Shown here one piece after another: positions 1 through 9,178 of a DNA stretch of 64,000 nucleotides (within the stretch, counting starts at the first letter, position 1; the number at the start of each line of letters is the position of its first letter). The DNA comes from Paraburkholderia caledonica NBRC 102488 (GTDB taxonomy: Bacteria > Pseudomonadota > Gammaproteobacteria > Burkholderiales > Burkholderiaceae), in assembly GCF_000685095.1 (NCBI RefSeq), contig NZ_BAYE01000009.1, forward strand, positions 186,001 through 250,000, in the 5' to 3' direction. Both the position numbers and the translations under genes were made by a program. The notes below the pieces were generated by a model. It searched no databases. It had not been told where the DNA came from and worked only from the letters and a program-made list of their open reading frames with translations.

Positions 1-135
1 GGACACGTTTGCGCGCGCGAGGGCCTCGCGCACGACGCGCGCGCCGAGGTCGGTCGGCGGGAAGTCTTTCAGACTGCCGCCGAAACCGCCGATTGCCGTG
101 CGCACACCGCTCACCACCACTACGTCCCGTTGCAT
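1..135 (-). CDS. bktB: Beta-ketothiolase (BktB-like), N-terminal part only
   Basis: Only the first 45 codons are present; the gene runs off the left edge. The start is ATG at 135-133, preceded by a good ribosome-binding site (GAGGAGC, read on the minus strand). The protein begins MQRDVVVVSGVRTAIGGFGG and continues SLKDFPPTDLGARVVREAL, which is the thiolase N-terminal fold. From memory it is closer to BktB of Cupriavidus than to the phaA product encoded at 4525-5706. BktB-type enzymes condense acetyl-CoA with propionyl-CoA or acetyl-CoA and can supply C5 monomers to polyhydroxyalkanoate, so a second thiolase near the pha locus makes sense. It lies downstream of kdgK on the same strand. The BktB assignment rests on 45 residues; thiolase itself is certain. 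Confidence 0.8.
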   Translation of the reverse strand, partial: MQRDVVVVSGVRTAIGGFGGSLKDFPPTDLGARVVREALARANVS

Positions 136-192
136 TGCTCGCTCCTCGTTTAGTCTCTCAAGATGGTTCGCTTTGGCTCGACCCCTATTGCG

Positions 193-264
193 GCGCGTAT
201 TGCGACGCTTGAGGCGGCGCATATCGCGACGCTTAGTGCGACACGTTATGCGACGCTCAGCCCG
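193..264. repeat. Three imperfect 24-bp tandem repeats
   Basis: Three consecutive units at 193-216, 217-240 and 241-264 share the core TTGCGACGCT / TCGCGACGCT / ATGCGACGCT at the same phase. The third unit runs into the last codons and stop of kdgK (257). The array fills most of the 121-bp gap between kdgK and the thiolase gene. No stem-loop with a T-run is apparent. Confidence 0.6.
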
Positions 265-1192
265 CGAGAATCCGTTCGACCGCCGCCCGCGAAGGAATCG
301 GCGCGACCGCGCCGTAGCCTTGCGTGGATAGCGCCGCGGCGACGTTCGCATAACGCGCCGCTTCAAACGGATCGTCGCCTTCGACGAGCCGCGCGATGAA
401 CGCGCCGCCGAAGCAGTCGCCCGCGCCGGTTGCATCGACCGCATTCACAACGTGGCCAGGCACGACACGCCGCTCGTCCGGCGTCGCGATGTATGAACCC
501 TCCTTGCCCAGCTTCAGCGCAACCACGCGCGGGCCGTGCGACAGAAGGAAATCGACGATCTCGTCGCGACCGGTCAAACCGGTGAGTTCGGTGACATCGT
601 CCCAGCTTGGCAGGCAGATGTCGGTCTGGCGGATGGCTTCGAGCATCACCGCGCGTGCCCGGTTCAACGGCCACAGTTTCAGGCGCAAATTCGTGTCGAA
701 ACTTACCCGCACGCCATTGGCGCGCGCATGCGCGATGGCTTCGAGCGCCGCGTCGCACGCGCTCAGACTGATCGCGAGACTGATGCCCGACAGGTGAACG
801 ACTTTGGCAGCGGCGATTGCGTCGAGCGGCAGGTCGCGCGGCGCATAGCGGCTCGCTGCGGAACCTGCGCGCAGATAGTCGAACGCGTGGCCGTCCGGGC
901 CATGTGAGACGAAATAAACGCCAGTGGACGCATGCGGGTCGACGCGTACGAGCGCGGTATCCACTTGCTCGCGTTCCCACAGATCGATCAGGAGGCGCCC
1001 GAAATGATCGGCTCCGACCGCGGACACGAAGCCGGTACGCGCGCCTTGCCGCGCCGCCGCGACGCAGAAGTTCGATGTGTCGCCGCCGAAGCCCTGCAGA
1101 TAGTTCGGCTCGTCTTTCGCCGACTGGTTGAACTCGATCATCGCCTCGCCGAGCGCGAGGATTTCCGGTTTAGCCGACGTGTTCACCGACAT
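257..1192 (-). CDS. kdgK: 2-keto-3-deoxygluconate kinase (PfkB family)
   Basis: This 311-residue sugar kinase of the PfkB/ribokinase family probably phosphorylates 2-keto-3-deoxygluconate (KDG) to KDPG with ATP in the cytoplasm, feeding the Entner-Doudoroff route. The PfkB signature 2 is present near the C-terminus (AVDATGAGDCFGGAF), with the catalytic Asp in GAGD. The N-terminal GGDTSNFCVAAARQGA matches signature 1. The segment DYLRAGSAASRY and the motif DTNLRLKLW are typical of KDG kinases rather than ribokinases or fructokinases. The start codon lies 3 bases after the rimO stop, so the two are probably cotranscribed. Substrate identity is inferred from family motifs only. Confidence 0.85.
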   Translation of the reverse strand: MSVNTSAKPEILALGEAMIEFNQSAKDEPNYLQGFGGDTSNFCVAAARQGARTGFVSAVGADHFGRLLIDLWEREQVDTALVRVDPHASTGVYFVSHGPDGHAFDYLRAGSAASRYAPRDLPLDAIAAAKVVHLSGISLAISLSACDAALEAIAHARANGVRVSFDTNLRLKLWPLNRARAVMLEAIRQTDICLPSWDDVTELTGLTGRDEIVDFLLSHGPRVVALKLGKEGSYIATPDERRVVPGHVVNAVDATGAGDCFGGAFIARLVEGDDPFEAARYANVAAALSTQGYGAVAPIPSRAAVERILAG

Positions 1193-1195
1193 CGC

Positions 1196-2587
1196 TCAGA
1201 CCTCGCCCCACAGATCGTGGCCGTCCGCGCCGGTGATCTTCACCGACACGAAATCGCCGACCTTGTAACGCTTCGACGCCTTCACGGCGGGCGCGATATA
1301 CACGACGCCGTCGATCTCCGGCGCATCAGCGGCGGTGCGGCCAATACCGCCGTCGGCATTGATCTCGTCGACCAGCACTTTCAGCGTCTTGCCGACCTTC
1401 TTCGCGATGCGTTTCGCCGACACCTCTTCGGCCACTTCCATGAAACGCGCACGGCGCTCCTCGCGCACTTCATCGGGCAACGCGCCGTCGAGTTCGTTCG
1501 CCGTAGCGCCTTCAACCGGCGAGTAGGCGAAGCAGCCGACACGATCCAGTTCGGCCTCGCGGATAAAGTCGAGCAGCGTCTGAAACTGTTCTTCGGTCTC
1601 GCCCGGAAAGCCCGCGATAAACGTGCTGCGGATCGTCAGATCCGGGCACATTTCGCGCCACGCCTTCACGCGCTCCATTACTTTCTCGGCGTTGGCCGGG
1701 CGCTTCATGCGCTTCAACACTTCAGGATGCGCGTGCTGGAACGGCACGTCGAGATATGGCAACACGTGCCCCTTGTACGGACCTGCCGCCATCATCGGGA
1801 TGACTTCGTCCACGCTCGGATACGGATATACGTAGTGCAGGCGCACCCACGCACCGTACTGGGCGGCCAGTTCGCCGAGCGCGCCAACCAGATCGGTCAT
1901 ACGCGTCTTGATCGGCTTGCCGTTCCAGAAGCCCGTGCGATATTTGACGTCGACGCCATACGCGCTCGTGTCCTGCGAGATAACGAGCAGTTCCTTCACG
2001 CCGGACTTGAACAGATTTTCCGCTTCGAGCATCACGTCTGCGACCGGTCGCGATACGAGATCGCCGCGCATGGAGGGGATGATGCAGAACGTGCAGCGGT
2101 GATTGCAGCCTTCGGAAATTTTCAGGTACGCGTAGTGACGCGGCGTGAGCTTCACGCCAGCGGCCGGCACGAGATCGACGAACGGATCGTGCGGCTTCGG
2201 CAGATGCGTGTGCACATGCTGCATCACTTCGCCCAACGCGTGCGGACCGGTGACGGCCAGCACCTTCGGATGCACTTCTTCGATGAGCCCCGAGCCGCTC
2301 GCGCTCTTCTTCGCGCCAAGGCAGCCGGTGACGATCACCTTGCCGTTTTCATTGAGTGCCTCGCCGATCGCGTCGAGGCTTTCCTGCACAGCTTCGTCGA
2401 TGAAGCCGCAGGTATTGACGACCACGAGGTCCGCGCCGTCATACGTGCCGGAAATCTCATAGCCTTCGGCGCGCAGCTGCGTGATGATCTGCTCGGAGTC
2501 GACGAGAGCTTTCGGGCAGCCGAGGCTGACGAAGCCGACCTTCGGACTGGAAGGCGTCGGCGAGGTGGAGGAAATGGTCTGCGGCAT
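1196..2587 (-). CDS. rimO: Ribosomal protein S12 methylthiotransferase RimO
   Basis: This radical-SAM enzyme adds a methylthio group to the conserved Asp of ribosomal protein S12. At 463 residues it has the usual length. The N-terminal UPF0004 domain starts at KVGFVSLGCPKALVDSEQ. The radical-SAM cluster motif CNHRCTFC follows in EGCNHRCTFCIIPSMRG, and a C-terminal TRAM domain ends the protein. I chose the ATG at 2587 because upstream in-frame residues have no family similarity; a TTG at 2623 is the alternative. kdgK follows after 3 bases. The upstream gap to phaR contains a TACAAT-like minus-strand -10 at 2719-2724, a weak promoter candidate. Confidence 0.95.
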   Translation of the reverse strand: MPQTISSTSPTPSSPKVGFVSLGCPKALVDSEQIITQLRAEGYEISGTYDGADLVVVNTCGFIDEAVQESLDAIGEALNENGKVIVTGCLGAKKSASGSGLIEEVHPKVLAVTGPHALGEVMQHVHTHLPKPHDPFVDLVPAAGVKLTPRHYAYLKISEGCNHRCTFCIIPSMRGDLVSRPVADVMLEAENLFKSGVKELLVISQDTSAYGVDVKYRTGFWNGKPIKTRMTDLVGALGELAAQYGAWVRLHYVYPYPSVDEVIPMMAAGPYKGHVLPYLDVPFQHAHPEVLKRMKRPANAEKVMERVKAWREMCPDLTIRSTFIAGFPGETEEQFQTLLDFIREAELDRVGCFAYSPVEGATANELDGALPDEVREERRARFMEVAEEVSAKRIAKKVGKTLKVLVDEINADGGIGRTAADAPEIDGVVYIAPAVKASKRYKVGDFVSVKITGADGHDLWGEV

Positions 2588-2829
2588 AGGTGAATCCGGC
2601 GTATAGCGGTGACGTGGCGACAATGGGGACGATCGGGACAGCGCGGCAGGGGACGGGAGAACGGGTCGTTCACAACGCCCAGATCCGGAGAACGAGCGTC
2701 CCGCGCACGCAACCCGCTATTGTACCGCGCTCACGGCGCTCAGCCTGCCGCGCGCCGCACCAGCCATGCCGCAAGTCCGCGCCGCTATGCGCTGCACGGC
2801 GGCACGCCGCGCCAGGCGGGCTCGGGCGG

Positions 2830-3453
2830 CTACTTCTTTTCCGGTTCGGGATTGGCCTGCGGGCTAGCGGGCGCCGCAGTGTTGGCGCCACCCGGCACGT
2901 TGACCGCGCCGCCCGGCGTGAACGGGAATGTGGCGAACATGGACTTCGCCTGATTCTGCATCTGCTCCTGCATCTGCACGAACATGTTCTTCGACTGCTC
3001 GATGTAGCTCGTCATCATGCCTTGCATCATCGGCGCCTGCATGTTCATGAACTGCGACCACACCTCGGGGTTCATCGCCTTGCCTTCATACAGGTTCTTC
3101 GACTGATCGGCGAGCTTTGCCTGAATGTCGATGAAAGCCTGGATGTTCTTTTCCAGATACGTGCCCATCATGCCCTGCATCGCGTGGCCGTAGAAACGGA
3201 TGATCTGCGACAGCATCGACGACGAGAACATCGGCAAGCCGCCGCTCTCCTCCTCGAGAATGATCTGCAGCAGGATCGCACGCGTCAGGTCTTCGTTGCT
3301 CTTGGCATCGATGACCTTGAAATCCTCCTGGTCCAGCACGAGTTGCTTGACGTCCGTCAGCGTGATGTACGTGCTTGTCTCGGTATCGTACAGCCGACGA
3401 TTCGGATATTTCTTGATCAGTCGTTCGGCTGCTTTCTTTGTAGTAGTAGTCAT
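2830..3453 (-). CDS. phaR: Polyhydroxyalkanoate synthesis regulator PhaR
   Basis: This 207-residue protein has the PhaR DNA-binding N-terminus (IKKYPNRRLYDTETSTYITL) followed by the PHB-accumulation regulatory domain. PhaR proteins bind both DNA and PHB granules: they repress phasin and pha genes until polymer forms, then are titrated onto the granule. The C-terminal third is rich in Met and Gln (MQAPMMQGMMTSYIEQ), suited to an amphipathic surface interaction, and ends in an Ala/Pro tail. The ATG at 3453 is chosen because the conserved domain starts 12 residues later and upstream in-frame sequence is non-conserved. It is last in the phaC-A-B-R order, 130 bp after phaB. Confidence 0.93.
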   Translation of the reverse strand: MTTTTKKAAERLIKKYPNRRLYDTETSTYITLTDVKQLVLDQEDFKVIDAKSNEDLTRAILLQIILEEESGGLPMFSSSMLSQIIRFYGHAMQGMMGTYLEKNIQAFIDIQAKLADQSKNLYEGKAMNPEVWSQFMNMQAPMMQGMMTSYIEQSKNMFVQMQEQMQNQAKSMFATFPFTPGGAVNVPGGANTAAPASPQANPEPEKK

Positions 3454-3582
3454 GTAACGCCTTTGAGCGCAAGTAGAGCGCGGACGGCGTGCCGGCTGCG
3501 CAATCGGGCATTTGCGCAACCGGGACGCCGCCGGAACCATCCGAGCCAGACCGCGCTGCCTTGTGAGCGGCGCGCCTGTAAC

Positions 3583-4323
3583 TCAGCCCATATGCAAACC
3601 GCCGTTCAGCGAAAAATCCGCGCCCGTCGAAAAACCCGATTCTTCCGACGCGAGCCACGCCACGATCGAGCCGATTTCGTCCGGCTGTCCGAGGCGGCGC
3701 ACCGGAATCGTCGCAACGATCTTTTCCAGCACGTCGGGGCGGATCGACTTGACCATGTCCGTGCCGATGTAGCCCGGCGACACGGTGTTGACCGTTACGC
3801 CCTTGGTGGCTACTTCCTGCGCGAGCGACATCGTGAAGCCGTGAATGCCGGCCTTCGCCGTCGAGTAGTTGGTCTGGCCGAACTGCCCCTTCTGCCCATT
3901 CACCGACGAAATGTTGATGATGCGGCCCCAGCCGCGTTCCACCATGCCGTCGATCACCTGCTTGGTGACATTGAAGAGACTCGTCAGGTTGGTATCGATC
4001 ACCGCGGTCCAGTCTTCGTGGGTCATCTTGCGAAACACCACGTCGCGCGTGATGCCCGCATTGTTCACCAGTACGTCGATCTCGCCGACTTCGGCCTTGA
4101 CCTTGTCGAACGCGGCTTTGGTCGACTCCCAATCGCCGACGTTCCCTTCTGACGCGACGAAATCGAAGCCCAGCGCCTTCTGCTCTTCGAGCCATTTCAC
4201 GCGGCGCGGCGAATTCGGACCGCAGCCCGCGATGACCTTGTAGCCTTCCTTGTGCAGCCGCTGGCAGATGCTCGTGCCGATGCCGCCCATGCCGCCCGTT
4301 ACATACGCAATTCGCTGTGTCAT
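3583..4323 (-). CDS. phaB: Acetoacetyl-CoA reductase
   Basis: This NADPH-dependent short-chain dehydrogenase (246 residues) reduces acetoacetyl-CoA to (R)-3-hydroxybutyryl-CoA, the monomer for PHB. The N-terminal cofactor motif TGGMGGIG is present, as is the NNAG motif (VLVNNAGITRD). The catalytic Ser-Tyr-Lys set is visible as INISSVNGQKGQFGQTNYSTAK. The Gln-Thr-Asn preceding the catalytic Tyr is typical of PhaB rather than FabG. It sits between phaA and phaR, about 200 bp downstream of phaA. Confidence 0.95.
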   Translation of the reverse strand: MTQRIAYVTGGMGGIGTSICQRLHKEGYKVIAGCGPNSPRRVKWLEEQKALGFDFVASEGNVGDWESTKAAFDKVKAEVGEIDVLVNNAGITRDVVFRKMTHEDWTAVIDTNLTSLFNVTKQVIDGMVERGWGRIINISSVNGQKGQFGQTNYSTAKAGIHGFTMSLAQEVATKGVTVNTVSPGYIGTDMVKSIRPDVLEKIVATIPVRRLGQPDEIGSIVAWLASEESGFSTGADFSLNGGLHMG

Positions 4324-4524
4324 GACTTTGACTCCATTATCGTTTTCGAGGCGCCGACCGGCTGTTCCGACCGGCTACCTCTGCCCTCGCCTGATGCTTG
4401 ATCGCGCCGCCCTCTCGCGAACGGCTGTGAGGCCGCTACTGCGCTCGCGCGCCGCCTGGGGCCCGCGTGAACATCTGATCCGTCACCTGCTGGCGCTTCG
4501 CGCGCAGGCGAGGCGCGCGTTCGT

Positions 4525-5706
4525 TCAAACCCGCTCGAGCGCCAGTGCGACGCCCATGCCGCCGCCGATACACAGCGAAGCGAGACCCTTCTTCGCGTCG
4601 CGCTTCTGCATCTCGTGCAGCAGCGTGACGAGAATCCGGCAGCCGGACGCACCGATCGGGTGGCCGATCGCAATCGCCCCGCCGTTCACGTTGATCTTCG
4701 ACGTGTCCCAGCCCATCTGCTTGTGTACCGCGAGCGCCTGAGCGGCGAACGCTTCGTTGATTTCCATCAGGTCGAGATCGTTCACGCTCCAGCCTGCCCG
4801 CTCGAGACAGCGGCGCGAAGCCGGCACCGGGCCCATGCCCATGATCTTCGGATCGACACCCGCGTTTGCGTACGCCTTGATGCGCGCAAGCGGCGTGAGG
4901 CCGAGCGCTTCCGCTTTCTTCGCGGACATCACGAGCACCGCCGCCGCGCCGTCGTTCAGGCCTGACGCGTTGGCCGCCGTGACCGTGCCTTCTTTCGAGA
5001 AAGCCGGCTTGAGCCCTGCAAGCAATTCAGCCGTCACACCGTGACGCACGAACTCGTCGGTGGCGAAACGCACCGGGTCGCCCTTGCGTTGCGGGATTTC
5101 GACCGGCACGATTTCGTCGTCGAAACGGCCCGACTTCTGCGCGGCTTCGGCCTTGTTCTGCGACAACGCGGCAAACGCGTCCTGCTGTTCGCGCGTGATG
5201 TCGAATTCCTTCGCGACGTTTTCAGCCGTCACGCCCATGTGGTACTGGTTGTACACGTCCCACAGGCCGTCGACGATCATCGAGTCGATCAGCTTTGCGT
5301 CGCCCATACGGAAGCCGTCGCGCGAGCCAGGCAGCACGTGCGGTGCGGCGCTCATGTTTTCCTGACCGCCGGCGATCACGATGTCTGCGTCGCCCGCAAT
5401 GATCGCGTTGGCGGCCAGCATGACCGCTTTCAGGCCCGAACCGCAGACCTTGTTGATCGTCATGCCGGGCACTGCCGCAGGCAGGCCGGCCTTGATCAGC
5501 GACTGACGCGCCGGATTCTGCCCCGAGCCCGCCGTCAGCACCTGACCCAGGATCACTTCACTCACCTGCTCGGGCTTCATGCCCGCGCGTTCCAGCACCG
5601 CGCGGATCACCGTCGCGCCGAGCTCGGGCGCCGCGATCTTCGCGAGCGACCCACCGAATTTGCCTACTGCCGTACGGGCGGCCGATACGATCACAACATC
5701 AGTCAT
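4525..5706 (-). CDS. phaA: Acetyl-CoA acetyltransferase (beta-ketothiolase)
   Basis: This 393-residue thiolase condenses two acetyl-CoA into acetoacetyl-CoA, the first step of PHB synthesis. The nucleophilic Cys lies in INKVCGSGLKAVMLAANAI. The second signature NGGAIAIGHPIGASGCR carries the active-site His, and the C-terminal CIGGGMG carries the acid/base Cys. The ATG at 5706 has a strong ribosome-binding site (GGAGG, 8 bases upstream). A 201-bp gap separates it from phaB, longer than expected for a tight operon, and I see no terminator hairpin in it. Confidence 0.95.
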   Translation of the reverse strand: MTDVVIVSAARTAVGKFGGSLAKIAAPELGATVIRAVLERAGMKPEQVSEVILGQVLTAGSGQNPARQSLIKAGLPAAVPGMTINKVCGSGLKAVMLAANAIIAGDADIVIAGGQENMSAAPHVLPGSRDGFRMGDAKLIDSMIVDGLWDVYNQYHMGVTAENVAKEFDITREQQDAFAALSQNKAEAAQKSGRFDDEIVPVEIPQRKGDPVRFATDEFVRHGVTAELLAGLKPAFSKEGTVTAANASGLNDGAAAVLVMSAKKAEALGLTPLARIKAYANAGVDPKIMGMGPVPASRRCLERAGWSVNDLDLMEINEAFAAQALAVHKQMGWDTSKINVNGGAIAIGHPIGASGCRILVTLLHEMQKRDAKKGLASLCIGGGMGVALALERV

Positions 5707-5831
5707 TTCGATATCCTCCGGGCACATCGGCTGATTACGCCGCAGCCCGTCACGTTAAAAATCTTGTTGCTCGTCAAAAACGCTCACTCGTCTCGTTGCC
5801 TGCGGCCGGTCGAACCGCACGCCATAGCGCC

Positions 5832-7808
5832 TCACTCGCGCTGCCGCACGTAGCGCCCCGGCGCCGGCTCGATTACCGGAAACTCCTGGGAGCCCGCCGT
5901 AGCGCGCGGCTTCACCTTCTTGCCGCCATACTGATCGAGCCACGTGGTCCACTCGGGCCACCAGCTGCCGGGCACTTCTTTCGCCACGCCGAGCCATTCG
6001 TCGGGCGTTTCCGGCAATTCCGCGGTTTCACCGTCGAGCGTCCAGTAACTGCGTTTCTTTTTCGCGGGCGGATTGATCACGCCGGCGATATGACCCGACG
6101 CGCCGAGTACGAACTTCAACGGTCCGGTGAGGAGCGGCACCGACGCATAAGCCGTTTGCCACGGCACGATATGGTCTTCGCGCGAACCGTAGATGAAGGT
6201 GGGCACGTCGACCTTCGAAAGGTCCACCGGCTCGCCGCAGGTAGTCAGCGCGCCTCGCTCGCGCAGACGGTTTTCGAGGTACGTATTGCGCAGATACCAG
6301 ACATACATGGGGCCCGGCAGGCTTGTCGAGTCGCTGTTCCAGTACAGCAGGTCGAACGGCACCGGCGTGCGTCCCTTCAGATAATTGTCGACCACGTAGT
6401 TCCACACGAGGTCGTTCGGCCGCAGGAACGAAAACGCGTTGGCGAATTCGACCCCGCGCATCAGTCCCGGCGGCGTACCGTTCTTGCCGCCGATGGTCTG
6501 CTCGCGCATCTGCACATGCGCTTCGTCGACGAAGATATCGAGCACGCCCGTATCGGAGAAGTCGAGCATCGCGGTGAGCAGCGTCATCGACGCAGCCGGA
6601 TGTTCGCCGCGCGCCGCGGCGACCGCGAGCGCCGTGGCGAGCAGCGTGCCGCCTACGCAGAAGCCAAGCGTGTTGATCTGCTCGCGCCCGCTGATCCGGC
6701 TCGCCGTTTGCAATGCCGTGAGAACGCCTTCACCAACGTAGTCGTCCCACGTTTTATGGGCGATCGACGCATCCGCGTTACGCCAGGAGATCAGGAACAC
6801 CTGGTGTCCCGAATCCAGCACATGCGCGACCAGCGAGTTCTCCGGCTGCAGGTCGAGAATGTAGTACTTGTTGATGCAAGGCGGCACGATCAGCAACGGA
6901 CGCTCGCGCACGGTCGCCGTGCGCGGCTTGTACTGGATCAACTGCATCAGCTCGTTTTCGAAAACGACCGAGCCTTCGGTGGTCGCGAGATTTTCGCCGA
7001 CCACGAAGCGCGATTCGTCTGTTTGCGAAATCTTGCCGCGCTGCATGTCCGTAAGCAGATTCATCACGCCTTGACGCAAGCTCTCGCCATGGCTTTCGAG
7101 CAAGGTTTTTTGCGCCTCGGGATTCAACGCGAGGAAGTTGCTCGGCGATGCGGCGGCCGTCCATTGCTGAACCGCGAAACGGATGCGCTCGCGCACTTTC
7201 GGTTCCGCTTCCAGCGCATCGACCATTTCCTGCAGATAGCGCGCGTTCAGCAGATACCAGGCAGCGGTGAATGCGAAGGCCGGCGTGGAACTCCATGCGT
7301 CCGAACTGAAGCGGCGGTCCTTGAGTTCGGGCGCCTTCGGTGCTGCGCCGTTGCCGCTCGCCTGCTGGAGCAGGACCATTGCTTCGCGCGTGTAGTCGGC
7401 TTGCAGTTTCTGCAGACGCTCGGGCGGAATCGCCGCGGCTGGCATGTTCAACCCAGCCAGCGACGGCATGGCTGGCATCGCGCCCGCTGCCAGCTTGCTG
7501 AAGTCAGGCATGCCTGGGAAGCCGGGGAAAGACCCGAGTCCTGGAAACGTCGCTGGAAATGTCCCTGGAAACGACGGCATTTGCGGGAAGCTCCAGGGTA
7601 CCGCGCCTTGCGCTGGAGGAACCTGCGGCATGGCGAACGGCGTGCCGGTGCCAGCGGGCGCCGCGCCGAGCGCGCGCCACGCATTTAACCAGGCGTCGAA
7701 AAATTGCTGCATGCCCGCGGCAGGTGTAGCTCCGCTCGTGTCGGCCTGCTGCGTTTGCTCCTTCGAGGAGTCGGTGCTGGGGGAAGCTGAGGAATGAGAA
7801 GCTGCCAT
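5832..7808 (-). CDS. phaC: Class I poly(3-hydroxyalkanoate) synthase
   Basis: This synthase polymerises (R)-3-hydroxyacyl-CoA into PHB at the granule surface. The lipase-like box GFCVGG places the nucleophile at Cys384, with Asp545 (in SREDHIVPW) and His573 (in SGHIAG) completing the triad. These are each 65 positions later than Cys319/Asp480/His508 of the Cupriavidus necator enzyme as I recall it, so all the extra length is N-terminal. That extra part includes a Pro/Phe/Gly/Met-rich stretch at about residues 57-127 (for example FPGTFPATFPGLGSFPGFPG). The ATG at 7808 was preferred to an upstream in-frame start that adds 47 unconserved residues. phaA follows 125 bp downstream. Confidence 0.95.
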   Translation of the reverse strand: MAASHSSASPSTDSSKEQTQQADTSGATPAAGMQQFFDAWLNAWRALGAAPAGTGTPFAMPQVPPAQGAVPWSFPQMPSFPGTFPATFPGLGSFPGFPGMPDFSKLAAGAMPAMPSLAGLNMPAAAIPPERLQKLQADYTREAMVLLQQASGNGAAPKAPELKDRRFSSDAWSSTPAFAFTAAWYLLNARYLQEMVDALEAEPKVRERIRFAVQQWTAAASPSNFLALNPEAQKTLLESHGESLRQGVMNLLTDMQRGKISQTDESRFVVGENLATTEGSVVFENELMQLIQYKPRTATVRERPLLIVPPCINKYYILDLQPENSLVAHVLDSGHQVFLISWRNADASIAHKTWDDYVGEGVLTALQTASRISGREQINTLGFCVGGTLLATALAVAAARGEHPAASMTLLTAMLDFSDTGVLDIFVDEAHVQMREQTIGGKNGTPPGLMRGVEFANAFSFLRPNDLVWNYVVDNYLKGRTPVPFDLLYWNSDSTSLPGPMYVWYLRNTYLENRLRERGALTTCGEPVDLSKVDVPTFIYGSREDHIVPWQTAYASVPLLTGPLKFVLGASGHIAGVINPPAKKKRSYWTLDGETAELPETPDEWLGVAKEVPGSWWPEWTTWLDQYGGKKVKPRATAGSQEFPVIEPAPGRYVRQRE

Positions 7809-7993
7809 ACCTGCTTTTGACCGGTAAGTCCTTGCGGACGGTTGAGAGGCAGGTTCTTGCGCACGTGGGCGATCGCTCGCGCCCTCGTCACGCCCTGTCC
7901 CATGTACGAGGAGCTGTGAGAAACATTCTTGCTCCCCATCGCAAGGCATGTCAATGCTTGTTCCCGATTTTGCCGCAGTGCGATAGTTTTTTA

Positions 7994-8022
7994 ATTATCG
8001 TTTTCCCTGTATCGCCTGTCGT
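7994..8022 (-). promoter_or_regulatory. Candidate sigma70 promoter of phaC
   Basis: On the minus strand ACGACA (-35, 8022-8017) and GATAAT (-10, 7999-7994) are separated by exactly 17 bases. Transcription would start near 7987, giving a leader of about 180 nucleotides to phaC. A TTGACA also lies at 8042-8037 but has no matching -10. The assignment is by eye. Confidence 0.4.
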
Positions 8023-8276
8023 GATTTTCGGCCATATGTCAAACGCATGGCGGATCTGCAAAAAAGCTCGCGTTCTACGGCGCTTTAATCACATTTATGA
8101 AGTGCAGCACAACGCTGAATCGCGGTTGGTTTATCGACTCGATCGGGTTCCGGCAGCGCAGCAAAAAGCGGAGTGCCCGCGCTTCAGGAAACGGGCAGAC
8201 GCATGCTCGTAGATAGCGCGATGTGCGACGCGTGCGAACGATCGCCGTGTGCCGGGGCCGCGCGTTAGTCGTTACA

Positions 8277-8302
8277 GCGTTGCGTCGAAGATCACGCAAC
8301 GC
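8277..8302. terminator. Stem-loop after pgeF, possible terminator
   Basis: GCGTTGCGT and ACGCAACGC form a perfect 9-bp stem with an 8-base loop, 16 bases past the pgeF stop. No T-run follows on the minus strand, so it may act with Rho or only stabilise the 3' end. The rest of the 7950-8276 interval holds the phaC upstream region and no gene that I can support. Confidence 0.35.
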
Positions 8303-8317
8303 GTCAGTCGCTGAACG

Positions 8318-9178
8318 TCAGTCACCGAGTGTTTGTGCCTGATCGTCGAGCCAGATCAAGGCGGCCATCCGGCCGGTCTCCCGATCGCGACGATACGAAT
8401 AGAGCCGCTCACGTTGCGTGACCGTGCACAGATCGCCGCCGACAATGCGCGTCACGCCAAGCCGCTGCAAGCGCAAGCGCGCCAGCGCAGGAAGGTCCGC
8501 AAGGTATTTGCCGGCGTTTCGCGGATGTTCGACGAAAGCGCTCGCCGTGGCCGCGCGCCCGCTTTCGTCCGTGCCGTTCATGAAGGCGTCACGCACGTCC
8601 GCACCCACTTCGAACGACTCCGGTCCAATGCACGGTCCGAGGTACGCGTGCAACTCGCCCGTTTGCACGCCGGCGAGTTCCGCGACGCGCTGGGCCGTTT
8701 GCTCCACGATGCCTGCCGCGAGTCCGCGCCATCCCGCATGCGCCGCGCCGACTGCGCGCCCCGCTTCGTCGCACAACAGCACCGGCATGCAGTCGGCGAC
8801 CATCACGACGCACGCGATGCCCGCGCGATCGGTGACGCTCGCGTCAGCCTGCGCCGGCGCACCGCTCGCGCGCGCTTCGCCAAGCGCGTCTTCTGCACGC
8901 ACGATGCGCGCTCCGTGAACCTGATCGAGCCACGCTGCCTCAGTCAAGCCGGTCAGTGCGAGGAGCCGCGCGCGATTGGCGGCGACGGCCGCCGGATCGT
9001 CACCGGACTTCATCCCGAGATTCAGGCCGCCGCGCTGGTCCGCGCCGTCGCGCCAGCGCCCGAAGGGCGGCTCGCTCACGCCGCCGTCGCGCGTGGTGAC
9101 GAGCGCACGCACGCGCGGCGCCACGTTCCAGGCGGGTTGCACGACATCGGCAAAGCTCAGTTGCGGCAGGCTCGTCAT
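8318..9178 (-). CDS. pgeF: Peptidoglycan editing factor PgeF (YfiH / laccase-domain)
   Basis: This 286-residue member of the multicopper-polyphenol-oxidoreductase/YfiH family was formerly annotated as a laccase; PgeF removes mis-incorporated amino acids from peptidoglycan precursors. The conserved metal and active-site segments are present: DQVHGARIV, VMVADCMPVLLCD and AAHAGWRGLAAGIVE, followed by YLGPCIGPESFEVG. The ATG overlaps the rluD stop by 4 bases (9175-9178), so translation is likely coupled. The rluD-pgeF pairing is common in proteobacteria. Confidence 0.92.
   Translation of the reverse strand: MTSLPQLSFADVVQPAWNVAPRVRALVTTRDGGVSEPPFGRWRDGADQRGGLNLGMKSGDDPAAVAANRARLLALTGLTEAAWLDQVHGARIVRAEDALGEARASGAPAQADASVTDRAGIACVVMVADCMPVLLCDEAGRAVGAAHAGWRGLAAGIVEQTAQRVAELAGVQTGELHAYLGPCIGPESFEVGADVRDAFMNGTDESGRAATASAFVEHPRNAGKYLADLPALARLRLQRLGVTRIVGGDLCTVTQRERLYSYRRDRETGRMAALIWLDDQAQTLGD

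Noticed and set aside
932..2593. Long plus-strand open frame opposite rimO and kdgK
   Set aside because: It is an antisense shadow produced by high GC at third codon positions; it has no family motif and the opposite strand encodes recognised proteins. The same holds for 5796-7688 and 40626-42653.
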